This document shows positions 1 through 5,313 of a stretch of DNA of 5,370 nucleotides, in pieces. The stretch spans positions 1 to 5,370 of the forward strand of contig JBHIBA010000315.1 of the NCBI GenBank assembly GCA_046758845.1, read 5' to 3'. A program made the position numbers and the translations under genes. The notes under the pieces are model-generated. The model saw only the letters and a program-made list of their open reading frames with translations, did no database searches and was not told the origin of the DNA. The stretch is from JBHIBA01 sp046758845. Lineage in GTDB: Bacteria > UBA8248 > JACPRG01 > G963555815. The first letter of the stretch is position 1; every line of letters starts with the position of its first letter.

Positions 1-42
1 AAAGTTTTGCTGGGGGGTGCGGGGGGGCGGACGCACCGCGTC
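1..42 (-). repeat. Degenerate copy A of a G-tract/C-tract intergenic repeat
   Basis: Read on the minus strand, bases 29 to 1 give a C7 tract, GCA, a C6 tract, AG and then CAAAACTTT. This matches the distal half of copy B (C7, GCA, C7, GCAAAACTTC) almost base for base. The expected G-tract arm is missing. Instead there is a GACGC/GCGTC inverted repeat at 30-34 and 38-42, and GGTGCG (16-21) can pair with CGCACC (32-37). It lies about 150 bases upstream of the MFS gene, pointing away from it. The copy is cut by the window edge, so its full extent is unknown. Confidence 0.7.
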
Positions 43-180
43 AGGTTTCCGCACTGGCGTGCCTGATCGATCATCTGTCGGAAGGTGAGCGCCAGAGACG
101 CGCCTCTTGAGCGTACGCGCCTTCAACCGCAGTCCGGCCGGCACGCAAGTGCCCAAAATGTCCCCCCAGGTTTTCTCCTC

Positions 181-197
181 AGGAGTTTTGCTCCTTG
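181..197 (+). promoter_or_regulatory. Ribosome binding site that decides a TTG start
   Basis: AGGAG at 181-185 lies 9 bases before TTG at 195-197 and fixes this TTG as the start of the MFS gene. The in-frame GTG at 204 would be 18 bases from the site, too far. The AGGAG is flanked on both sides by its own complement: CTCCT at 175-179 and CTCCT at 191-195, the second including the first T of the start codon. Pairing 181-185 with 191-195 leaves a 5-base loop and would hide both the site and the start. Whether that small hairpin forms is inference. Confidence 0.6.
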
Positions 198-1388
198 AAC
201 GATGTGAAGAAGCCCCAAAAGGGTCAGATTGCGCTCGTCAGCGTCTCCCATCTTATCAATGACACGCATATGGGATTCCTTGCGGTCCTGCTTCCTTACT
301 TCGTGGCCCGATGGGGGATTTCCCTGGCGGAGGCCGGAGGCCTGGTGACGGCGTTTCTTGCCGCTTCGTACTTCGGCCAGCCGGTCTTCGGATGGCTTTC
401 CGACCGTTTGGGGGGAAGGGGGTTCTTGGCTGGCGGGCCGCTGGTGGGCGCTTGCTTCATCGGAACGATCGGGGTTCTGCCGTCGTTCGGTTGGACGTTT
501 CCCTGGGTGATCATGGCGGGCCTTGGCTCGGCGGCGTTCCATCCCGCCGCAGCTGATCTGGCCATGCGGGTGGGCGGCGGCCGGAGCGCGCTCAGCACCT
601 CGATCTTCCTGATGACCGGTTTTTTGGGGGTTGCGATCGGACCGCTGGAGATCCTGGCCGTTGTCACCCGGTTCGGCCTGGAATCTTCATACCTAACGAT
701 TCTTCCAGGTGCGGTCATATCTATTCTGCTCTTCAGGAAGGTTTCCCTCCGCAAGGAGCCGTATACGATCGGGGGCGCCCTGCCTGTGCTCTCCCACGTG
801 GCGGAAGTGTGGCGTCCTTTGTCGGGTCTTTGGACCATCGTCGTCCTCCGCAACCTGACGAACGGGGCCTTCTACAGTTTCCTCCCGCTTCTTTTGATGG
901 AGCGGGGACTCTCGGTCTTGGCGGGTGGAACGGCGCTTTCGGTCTTTCTGACGTTTTGTGCTTTGGGGGGCGTGCTGGGGGGCTATCTCTCGGACCGCTT
1001 TGACCGAAGGGCCATCATTGCGCTCACCTTGATGCTGGCGGCCCTCCTGTTGGGGGTGTTCCTGCTGACGGGGGGTCCGCTTTCGATGGCCTTTTTGATG
1101 TCGGGCGGATTCTTCTTGATGATGTCGGGGCCCATCAACCTGGTCATAGCGCAGGAGATGTTTCCAGCTCAAGCGGGCCTGTTGGCCAGTCTGATGATGG
1201 GCTTTGCCTATGGCGTGGGAAGCCTGGCGATTGTGGGTGTGGGGGCCGCGGCGGACTGGCTGGGCATGCCGGCCACGATGGCCGGGGTAGTCGCCGTCCC
1301 CCTCATCGCCGCTTGGTTGGGCCTCCGCCTGCCGAAGCGGGGATCATCGGCCCAAAGCGCATCTCGCCCGGGGAGCTTGCTGCCCTGA
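195..1388 (+). CDS. MFS transporter, fosmidomycin-resistance (Fsr)-like
   Basis: A 397-residue integral inner-membrane protein of the major facilitator superfamily, probably a proton-driven exporter with 12 membrane segments. The N-terminal SHLINDTHMGFLAVLLP (18-34) resembles the His-x-x-Asn-Asp stretch that opens Fsr-type carriers. MFS motif A is seen after segment 2 (GWLSDRLGGR, 66-75) and again in the second half (GYLSDR, 263-268). GLGSAAFHPAA (109-119) is also typical of this branch. Hydrophobic segments continue to about residue 385, so the length is normal and the gene is intact. The TTG start is chosen from the AGGAG at 181-185. The true substrate cannot be read from sequence: Fsr homologues are often named for fosmidomycin without any test. 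The last 60 codons are antisense to the tail of the convergent gene, and no terminator is visible between the two. Confidence 0.88.
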   Translation: MNDVKKPQKGQIALVSVSHLINDTHMGFLAVLLPYFVARWGISLAEAGGLVTAFLAASYFGQPVFGWLSDRLGGRGFLAGGPLVGACFIGTIGVLPSFGWTFPWVIMAGLGSAAFHPAAADLAMRVGGGRSALSTSIFLMTGFLGVAIGPLEILAVVTRFGLESSYLTILPGAVISILLFRKVSLRKEPYTIGGALPVLSHVAEVWRPLSGLWTIVVLRNLTNGAFYSFLPLLLMERGLSVLAGGTALSVFLTFCALGGVLGGYLSDRFDRRAIIALTLMLAALLLGVFLLTGGPLSMAFLMSGGFFLMMSGPINLVIAQEMFPAQAGLLASLMMGFAYGVGSLAIVGVGAAADWLGMPATMAGVVAVPLIAAWLGLRLPKRGSSAQSASRPGSLLP

Positions 1389-2182
1389 GGCGTTGAGCCC
1401 GGAAGCCGGGGGCCGAGCGGTGATTTTCCGCTCAAGAACATTTCTCGGAACTCGGCCAGGGCGGGCTCGGGGATCTCCGGACTTTTTCTGAGTTCTTCGT
1501 AGACCTTCGCGGGTTCGCGCGCGATGGCCTCTGTGAGCTTGCGCGCGGCCGAGGAGGCCTCCCCAAGTTGTTTCCTGACAAGGAGTCGGATCAGCCAATC
1601 GACAGTCTTGACAATGAATTCGACGACGACGTTGTCTATCTTCACGAACACCTGCATGTGGTTCTTTATGGCGACGCCGTCCTCATCTGTAGCAGGCTCG
1701 TGGGTCATGATGACGGTTGAGCGGCCCCCGATCCTTCGGATGATCCAGCCGTTGTATTCTCCCTGGCCGTAGAGGACCTTTCGCCGCTCGCCATCGTGCA
1801 AAACCCAGAACCTCCCGATGACGCGGGTGCCGGTGTCGATGGAGAATGAGCCGTCAGGCAACCTGGCGACCTTCTGTTTGCCGAATTTCAGCGCCCGGAT
1901 CATGTCCGAGGCCAGGGGGAGGCGCGCGAACAGATAATCGTAAACCTGGGTCGTGGTGCGAAAGACCGACCGGCGTTCACGAACAAGAGAGTAATCGCTC
2001 AGGAGGCTCCACGCCTCATCGGCCTTTTCGCCTTGAAAGAGGCGCTTGGGAAAGAGGTTCTCCGACGGACTTGTCTCCGAGGGCGGCTTATTTCCATCCG
2101 TCCCGCCCACGGCGATGCCCCAGGCGAGAGCCAGGAGGGCCGCTACCAACATCACGTATCGTCTTGAAAACGCGCGCGCCAT
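1208..2182 (-). CDS. Exported protein of unknown function, possible SRPBCC/START-like domain
   Basis: A 324-residue protein that I do not recognise. The N-terminus (MARAFSRRYVMLVAALLALAW, positive then hydrophobic through about residue 26) looks like a signal peptide or membrane anchor. A Pro/Ser-rich linker (30-42) follows, then a region at about 60-220 that reads as several short beta-strands (for example RVIGRFWVLHD, KVLYGQGEYNG, STVIMTHEP, MQVFVKIDNVVVEF) ending in a long helix (about 190-222). That order resembles a helix-grip (SRPBCC/START-like) lipid- or ligand-binding domain; this is a tentative fold guess. Residues 224-250 look helical and may belong to it. From residue 252 the chain is low-complexity Pro/Gly/Arg/Ala, and from about 266 it is coded antisense to the MFS gene, so this tail may be a read-on after loss of an earlier stop. 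The ATG start is supported by GGGGAGG (2195-2189 on the minus strand), 6 bases away. Confidence 0.72.
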   Translation of the reverse strand: MARAFSRRYVMLVAALLALAWGIAVGGTDGNKPPSETSPSENLFPKRLFQGEKADEAWSLLSDYSLVRERRSVFRTTTQVYDYLFARLPLASDMIRALKFGKQKVARLPDGSFSIDTGTRVIGRFWVLHDGERRKVLYGQGEYNGWIIRRIGGRSTVIMTHEPATDEDGVAIKNHMQVFVKIDNVVVEFIVKTVDWLIRLLVRKQLGEASSAARKLTEAIAREPAKVYEELRKSPEIPEPALAEFREMFLSGKSPLGPRLPGSTPQGSKLPGRDALWADDPRFGRRRPNQAAMRGTATTPAIVAGMPSQSAAAPTPTIARLPTP

Positions 2183-2302
2183 GAGGAGCCTCCCCGTGAC
2201 CTATTTTATGGCAAATCGCCAAAGATGCTCTATCTTATCAACACGCGAGGGCGATTCATCTTTCCAAAAATTTTCAGGACCGAATGGATTGAGGAGAATA
2301 TC
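2183..2302. promoter_or_regulatory. Divergent intergenic region with small dyads
   Basis: The 120 bases separate the leftward exported-protein gene from the rightward Nudix gene and should hold both promoters. The region is AT-richer than the genes. Two small inverted repeats lie side by side: TGGC-5-GCCA (2209-2212 and 2218-2221) and AAGAT-5-ATCTT (2222-2226 and 2232-2236). For the leftward gene, TAAAAT (minus strand, 2208-2203) is a possible -10 box, but no good -35 box lies 17 bases away. I see no convincing rightward promoter. Either dyad could be an operator; nothing proves it. Confidence 0.3.
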
Positions 2303-2776
2303 ATGGTGCAGGACCCCGGATCTCCGGACAGCGGAGAGGCCGGCCGAATATTCCGCAATCCCTTTCCCACCGTTGACGTCATCATCGAGGTGGACGCCCC
2401 GGCTTCAGCCGCCAAAGGAAAAGCCGTCGTTCTGATCGAACGAAAGAATCCCCCCGAAGGATGGGCCCTGCCCGGAGGATACGTCGACTACGGGGAATCC
2501 CTGGAGGACGCTGCCGTTCGGGAAGCCATGGAGGAAACCGGGCTGACCGTCGAGCTGGTGCGCCAGTTTCACGCCTACTCGGATCCCAAGCGGGACACCC
2601 GGCAGCACAACATCACCCTCGTCTTCATCGCGCGGGTCTGGGGCCACGGTCCCCGAACCCCCACCCCCGGTTCCGATACCGTGGGCGTCGGCCTGTTCAC
2701 CCAGAAGAACCTCCCTTCGCCCATTTGCTTCGACCATGCCCAGATCCTCGATGATTATTTCAGCGGGCGGTACTGA
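2303..2776 (+). CDS. Nudix hydrolase, ADP-ribose pyrophosphatase-like
   Basis: A 157-residue soluble enzyme expected to hydrolyse a nucleoside diphosphate linked to another moiety, using Mg2+ or Mn2+. The Nudix box is complete at residues 59-81: Gly59, Glu65, Arg73-Glu74, Glu77-Glu78 and Gly80 fit GX5EX7REUXEEXGU, with Ala75 at the first hydrophobic position. NPFPTVDVIIE (19-29) before it, ERKNPPEGWALPGG (46-59), and SDPKRDTRQH (93-102) after it are typical, from memory, of small ADP-ribose pyrophosphatase-type Nudix enzymes. The exact substrate (ADP-ribose, 8-oxo-dGTP, NADH) stays open. ATG 2303 is chosen because GAGGAG (2291-2296) sits 6 bases before it. An in-frame ATG at 2225 would add 26 residues that are not family-like and lacks a ribosome site. 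It is divergent from the exported-protein gene and is followed 19 bases later by repeat copy B, so it is probably transcribed alone. Confidence 0.9.
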   Translation: MVQDPGSPDSGEAGRIFRNPFPTVDVIIEVDAPASAAKGKAVVLIERKNPPEGWALPGGYVDYGESLEDAAVREAMEETGLTVELVRQFHAYSDPKRDTRQHNITLVFIARVWGHGPRTPTPGSDTVGVGLFTQKNLPSPICFDHAQILDDYFSGRY

Positions 2777-2795
2777 AACGAGGACATGGATAGAT

Positions 2796-2852
2796 TGCGG
2801 GGGGCGCTTTTTGAAAGGCGCCCCCCCGCACCCCCCCGCAAAACTTCTGACG
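2796..2852 (+). repeat. Copy B of the G/C-tract repeat; probable terminator of the Nudix gene
   Basis: The left arm TGCGGGGGGCGC (2796-2807) pairs with a right arm at 2818-2830 (GCG, C7, GCA) with one extra C. The loop side reads TTTTTGAAAG (2808-2817). After the stem come a second C7 tract (2831-2837), GC, and the tail AAAACTTCTGACG (2840-2852), which matches 12 of 13 bases of the tail of copy D. It starts 19 bases after the Nudix stop codon. A strong stem just past a stop suggests transcript termination or 3'-end protection, but there is no T-run after it, so a classical intrinsic terminator is not shown. Confidence 0.75.
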
Positions 2853-2859
2853 GCCCGGG

Positions 2860-2880
2860 ATGCGGGTCAATGACCCGCAT
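2860..2880. repeat. Perfect 10-bp dyad with 1-base centre
   Basis: ATGCGGGTCA (2860-2869) and TGACCCGCAT (2871-2880) are exact reverse complements around A2870. As RNA it could fold to a 7-bp stem with a 7-base loop. As DNA it has the shape of a dimeric regulator site. No promoter or gene start is close enough to choose between these. Confidence 0.55.
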
Positions 2881-2952
2881 TGCCGTGCCTGCTTTGGTTG
2901 GGTGTGGGATTGGCGGGGCCGGTGGTGTGTCACCTCTTGGTGGCTTGCTTAT

Positions 2953-2998
2953 TTGGCCGAATGCCCGTCTGGCTTCGCCAGCCGCAGCATTCGGCCAA
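2953..2998. repeat. 46-base cruciform-type palindrome
   Basis: The outer arms TTGGCCGAATGC (2953-2964) and GCATTCGGCCAA (2987-2998) are a perfect 12-bp pair. Inside, CTGGC (2969-2973) and GCCAG (2977-2981) form a second perfect 5-bp stem with a TTC loop. Between the stems is a small asymmetric internal loop (CCGT against CCGCA). It resembles a REP/BIME-type intergenic palindrome in form. No other copy lies in the window. Confidence 0.65.
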
Positions 2999-3012
2999 TG
3001 AGCCAGTTCTTT

Positions 3013-3050
3013 GCGAAAGAGGGCGGCCCGGATGGGCCGCCCTCTTTCGC
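3013..3050. repeat. Perfect 17-bp-stem hairpin with 4-base loop
   Basis: GCGAAAGAGGGCGGCCC (3013-3029) is the exact reverse complement of GGGCCGCCCTCTTTCGC (3034-3050), with GGAT as the loop. One T-G wobble and two T-A pairs (3010-3012 with 3051-3053) extend it to 20 bp. It is the strongest stem in the window and abuts repeat copy C. There is no T-run on either side, so it is not an obvious intrinsic terminator. Confidence 0.75.
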
Positions 3051-3054
3051 GAAA

Positions 3055-3106
3055 CAAAAGTTTTCCAGGGGGTCTGGGGGGCCGGCTTTCAAAAAGGCCC
3101 CCCAGG
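3055..3106 (-). repeat. Copy C of the G/C-tract repeat, reverse orientation
   Basis: On the plus strand it begins CAAAAGTTTTCCAG (3055-3068), then two G tracts (3068-3072 and 3076-3081). CTGGGGGGCC (3074-3083) pairs perfectly with GGCCCCCCAG (3096-3105), and the loop side contains GGCTTTCAAAAA. Read on the minus strand this is the same plan as copies B and D: G6, stem, TTTTTGAAAG, stem, C6, AGA, C5, TGG, AAAACTTTTG. It points away from the downstream gene, whose start is 45 bases further on, so it cannot be terminating that gene. Confidence 0.75.
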
Positions 3107-3140
3107 AAACATCTCCCTGGTTTTGTTGTCTTGAATAAAA

Positions 3141-3154
3141 GAGGATTCTCCTTG
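3141..3154 (+). promoter_or_regulatory. Ribosome binding site that decides a TTG start
   Basis: GAGGA (3141-3145) lies 6 bases before TTG 3152-3154. This sets the NTPase start at the residue just before KVALIGLPGSGKST, where YchF proteins normally begin. AGGA (3142-3145) could pair with TCCT (3149-3152) over a 3-base loop, the same SD-then-CTCC-then-TTG order as at the MFS gene. Confidence 0.65.
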
Positions 3155-4198
3155 AAAGTCGCACTCATCGGCCTGCCCGGAAGCGGTAAGTCCACGGTGT
3201 TTAGCGCCCTTACGGGCGCGGGGGTGGACCTTCGTTCGGGCGGTCGCGCGGAAACTCACCTGGCGGTCGTTCCCGTCCCCGATCCGCGCGTTGAGTCCCT
3301 GGCAGAGATGTTCTCATCCAAAAAGGCCATTCACGCCACGATAGAGTACGCGGACGTTGCGGGTCTGGGCAAGGGCGGCAGAACCCTGGACGATTCATTC
3401 CTGGCCGCCGTTCGGGATGCCGACGCCCTCTCACTCGTCATCGGCGCCTTTGCGGATGCCCCCGGCGCAGAGGCGGAGCTGGAATCGGTTCATTTGGAGC
3501 TGGTGCTCTCCGACCTGCAGGTCGTAGAGGCGCGGCTGAAGCGGATTGAGGCGGAGATCGGAAAAGGCAGGAAAGAAGGTGTGCCGGAGCGTGATGCGCT
3601 GCTCCGGTGCAGGAAGCGCCTGGAAGACGGCCTGCCCCTTCGGGCGGTCGATTTCGGCGCCGAGGAAGAAAAACTCCTTCGCGGATACGCCTTTCTTTCC
3701 CGCAAGCCGCTCCTCGTCGTCTTCAACACAGCAGAGGATCGGCGAGATTTTGATCTTCCGCCGGAGGGAAATGCGCGGACGCTCGTCTCCTATCCGAAAA
3801 CCGGTCGGATCTCATTCTGCGCAGCGTTGGAATCGGAGGTTCTGGCGATGGGGGAGGAGGCCGAGGCGTTCGCCCTTGAAATGGGGTTGCAGGCCCTATC
3901 GCGCGATAAGGTCCTCTGGATGACTTATGACCTTCTGGGCCTGATCACCTTCCTCACGGCCAACGAAAAAGAGAGTCACGCCTGGCCCATCCCCGAAGGG
4001 ACAACCGCTCTGAGGGCGGCTGGCCTCATCCATTCGGACCTGCAAAGGGGGTTCATCCGGGCGGAGACCATTTCCTACGAGGAGCTGAGCCGGGCCGGTT
4101 CTTGGGCGGAAAGCCGGTCCCGGGGACTCCTGAGGGTGGAGGGCAAGGATTACGTCGTCCAGGAAGGCGACGTGATTCTCTTCCGTTTTAATGTGTGA
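3152..4198 (+). CDS. Divergent YchF/Ola1-family P-loop NTPase (DUF933/TGS domain)
   Basis: A 348-residue cytosolic protein of the Obg-related YchF family, whose members bind ATP or GTP and associate with ribosomes. The P-loop GLPGSGKST is at 7-15, VVPVPDPR at 39-46, the G3-like DVAGL at 68-72, a helical, coiled-coil-like section at about 110-160, and NTAE at 192-195, which fits the NxxE that replaces NKxD in YchF. The C-terminal TGS/DUF933 part (264-348) is well conserved: TANEKESHAW, AAGLIHSDLQRGFIRAE, EGKDYVVQEGDVILFRFNV. It departs from canonical YchF (about 363 residues). The P-loop is GSGKS, not NVGKS. The NYPF segment is replaced by DLRSGGRAETHL (26-37). The stretch that carries the catalytic His in E. 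coli YchF appears shortened or replaced (102-113). It is therefore probably a paralogue, not the housekeeping copy. TTG 3152 is chosen over an upstream ATG at 3011, which reads through repeat palindromes. Confidence 0.87.
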   Translation: MKVALIGLPGSGKSTVFSALTGAGVDLRSGGRAETHLAVVPVPDPRVESLAEMFSSKKAIHATIEYADVAGLGKGGRTLDDSFLAAVRDADALSLVIGAFADAPGAEAELESVHLELVLSDLQVVEARLKRIEAEIGKGRKEGVPERDALLRCRKRLEDGLPLRAVDFGAEEEKLLRGYAFLSRKPLLVVFNTAEDRRDFDLPPEGNARTLVSYPKTGRISFCAALESEVLAMGEEAEAFALEMGLQALSRDKVLWMTYDLLGLITFLTANEKESHAWPIPEGTTALRAAGLIHSDLQRGFIRAETISYEELSRAGSWAESRSRGLLRVEGKDYVVQEGDVILFRFNV

Positions 4199-4257
4199 CC
4201 CAAAAATCAAAATTGGTGTCCTCTATAGCATCTCTCCCTTAAATCTGAATTTCCAAT

Positions 4258-4286
4258 TTGTCTAATCGGGAAAAATTATATATATT
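4258..4286 (+). promoter_or_regulatory. Candidate sigma-70-type promoter
   Basis: TTGTCT (4258-4263, 4 of 6 matches to TTGACA) and TATATT (4281-4286, 5 of 6 to TATAAT) are 17 bases apart, inside the most AT-rich stretch of the window. This would start a transcript near 4293 and give the binding-protein gene a leader of about 115 bases. The assignment rests on consensus match alone. Confidence 0.5.
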
Positions 4287-4306
4287 CCAAGCGAATCTCT
4301 CTTGGA
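4286..4306 (+). promoter_or_regulatory. Small dyad at the predicted transcript start
   Basis: TCCAAG (4286-4291) and CTTGGA (4301-4306) are perfect complements with a 9-base spacer, directly overlapping the end of the -10 box and the expected start site. An operator here would block transcription; equally it may be chance, as a 6-bp dyad is not rare. No known riboswitch fold is evident in the leader 4307-4408. Confidence 0.25.
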
Positions 4307-4408
4307 TTAGCCACAGATCAGGCCTTCGTCGTCAGGCGATCCTGGGATTCAGACCGGTTTCATCACAACATTGAGGCGCGACCGGGTTCAGCCGGAAAGG
4401 GTAGGGGG

Positions 4409-5290
4409 ATGAGGAACCGCCTTTCACCATTGGAAAAATGGATTGTACTGATCGGGGCATTTCTGCTCGCCTTGCCTGACGCCCGGGCAACCTTGGCCGA
4501 CACACCGAAGGCGCTTCGCGTCTCGGCGATCCCCGATGAAGCGCCCACGGAACTTCAACGAAAGAACGGACCTCTGGTGCGTTATCTGGAGAAAGAGCTT
4601 GGGATGAAGGTGAAGTTCATCCCTGTTGTGGATTACGCGGCGACGGTGGAGGCCCTGGCGGCCAAGAAGCTCGACCTGGTGTGGTACGGGGGATTCACTC
4701 ACGTTCAGGCCCGAAAGCGAACGGGGAACGCTGTCCCCCTGGTGATGCGCATCTCGGACGCTAATTTTCACAGCAAGTTCATCGCCCATAAGGGCTTGGG
4801 CATCCATGGCCTGAAAGACCTGAAAGGCAAGACCTTCGCCTTCGGGAGCGTGAGCTCGACCTCGGGCCACCTGATGCCCCGCTATTTCCTCCAGCAAACC
4901 GGTATCGTCCCCGAACGCGATTTCGCCAAGTTCAGCTTCAGCGGCGCTCATGACGCCACCGTGAAGTGGGTGGAGGCGGGCCGGGTGCAAGCCGGCGCCC
5001 TCAACGAGGCCGTTTGGGAAAAGCTCCTGGAGGCCGGAAAGGTGGACACGGACAAGGTCGAGGTCTTCTGGACGACGCCCGGCTACGTGGATTACAACTG
5101 GACCGCCCGGGGGGATCTGGACCGCGGGTTGATGAGCAAGATCACCCGGGCCTTCCTGAATCTCGATTACTCCAATCCGGAACACCGCAAGATCATGGAC
5201 CTTCAGCGGGCCAAGGGGTACGTCATCGCCACGCCGGATGATTTCAGGGGGATCGAGGTGGCCGCTAAAGCGGCGAAGCTGCTGAAGTGA
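4409..5290 (+). CDS. Periplasmic substrate-binding protein, putative selenate/phosphonate (PhnD-like) ABC type
   Basis: A 293-residue exported solute-binding protein of the PhnD-like superfamily. The signal peptide has a basic start (MRNRLSPLEK), a hydrophobic core (11-23) and likely cleavage after ARA (25-27) or TLA (28-30). The mature domain opens LRVSAIPDEAPTELQRK (36-52). Then come DYAATVEALAAKKLDLVWYG (75-94), the ligand-contacting SSTSG in GSVSSTSGHLMPRYF (146-160), SGAHDATVKWVEAG (178-191) and WTTPGYVDYNWTARGDLD (221-238). From memory this set of motifs matches the subgroup named putative selenate ABC transporter binding protein; selenate as ligand is a family-level inference, and phosphonate, phosphite or a similar oxyanion is possible. 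Length and ends look complete. The start has only a weak AAGGG ribosome site (4397-4401), 7 bases away. No permease or ATPase gene follows inside the window, and repeat copy D begins 24 bases after the stop, so it may be transcribed alone. Confidence 0.88.
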   Translation: MRNRLSPLEKWIVLIGAFLLALPDARATLADTPKALRVSAIPDEAPTELQRKNGPLVRYLEKELGMKVKFIPVVDYAATVEALAAKKLDLVWYGGFTHVQARKRTGNAVPLVMRISDANFHSKFIAHKGLGIHGLKDLKGKTFAFGSVSSTSGHLMPRYFLQQTGIVPERDFAKFSFSGAHDATVKWVEAGRVQAGALNEAVWEKLLEAGKVDTDKVEVFWTTPGYVDYNWTARGDLDRGLMSKITRAFLNLDYSNPEHRKIMDLQRAKGYVIATPDDFRGIEVAAKAAKLLK

Positions 5291-5313
5291 AGAGCCGGAA
5301 AGGGGAGAAAATC

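Larger units (their letters stand above)
2777..3151. other. 375-base gene-free region packed with inverted repeats
   Basis: No credible gene lies here. Open frames crossing it on both strands run straight through perfect palindromes and have no family resemblance. The stretch holds, in order, repeat copy B, a 21-base dyad, a 46-base cruciform-type palindrome, a 17-bp-stem hairpin and repeat copy C, each listed separately. Bases 2881-2952 (G/T-rich) and 3107-3140 show nothing further that I can support. Confidence 0.75.

Noticed and set aside
64..118. Short palindromes TGATCGATCA (64-73) and GCGTACGC (111-118)
   Set aside because: Isolated palindromes of 8 to 10 bases are common by chance; no repeat, gene or promoter is attached to them.
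123..1172. Long minus-strand open frames antisense to the MFS gene
   Set aside because: They are Arg/Pro/Gln-rich shadows of a clear membrane protein in G/C-rich DNA, with no domain of their own.
2225..2302. 26-residue longer start for the Nudix protein at ATG 2225
   Set aside because: There is no ribosome site before it, while GAGGAG sits 6 bases before ATG 2303; the added residues show no family likeness.
2796..3106. Possible CRISPR array or insertion sequence
   Set aside because: There are no regularly spaced direct repeats with spacers, and no transposase; the repeats are inverted and differ in stem sequence.
3011..3151. 47-codon N-terminal extension of the YchF-like protein from ATG 3011
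   Set aside because: The extension is read through the 17-bp hairpin and repeat copy C. The family begins right at the P-loop strand, and TTG 3152 has a well-spaced GAGGA.
2755..3195. 146-codon open frame on the minus strand across the palindrome region
   Set aside because: It is created by the G/C tracts and runs through both strands of perfect hairpins. It overlaps the ends of two real genes and has no recognisable domain or ribosome site.
4307..4408. Riboswitch or SECIS-like element in the leader of the binding-protein gene
   Set aside because: I could find only weak short pairings and no known conserved core.
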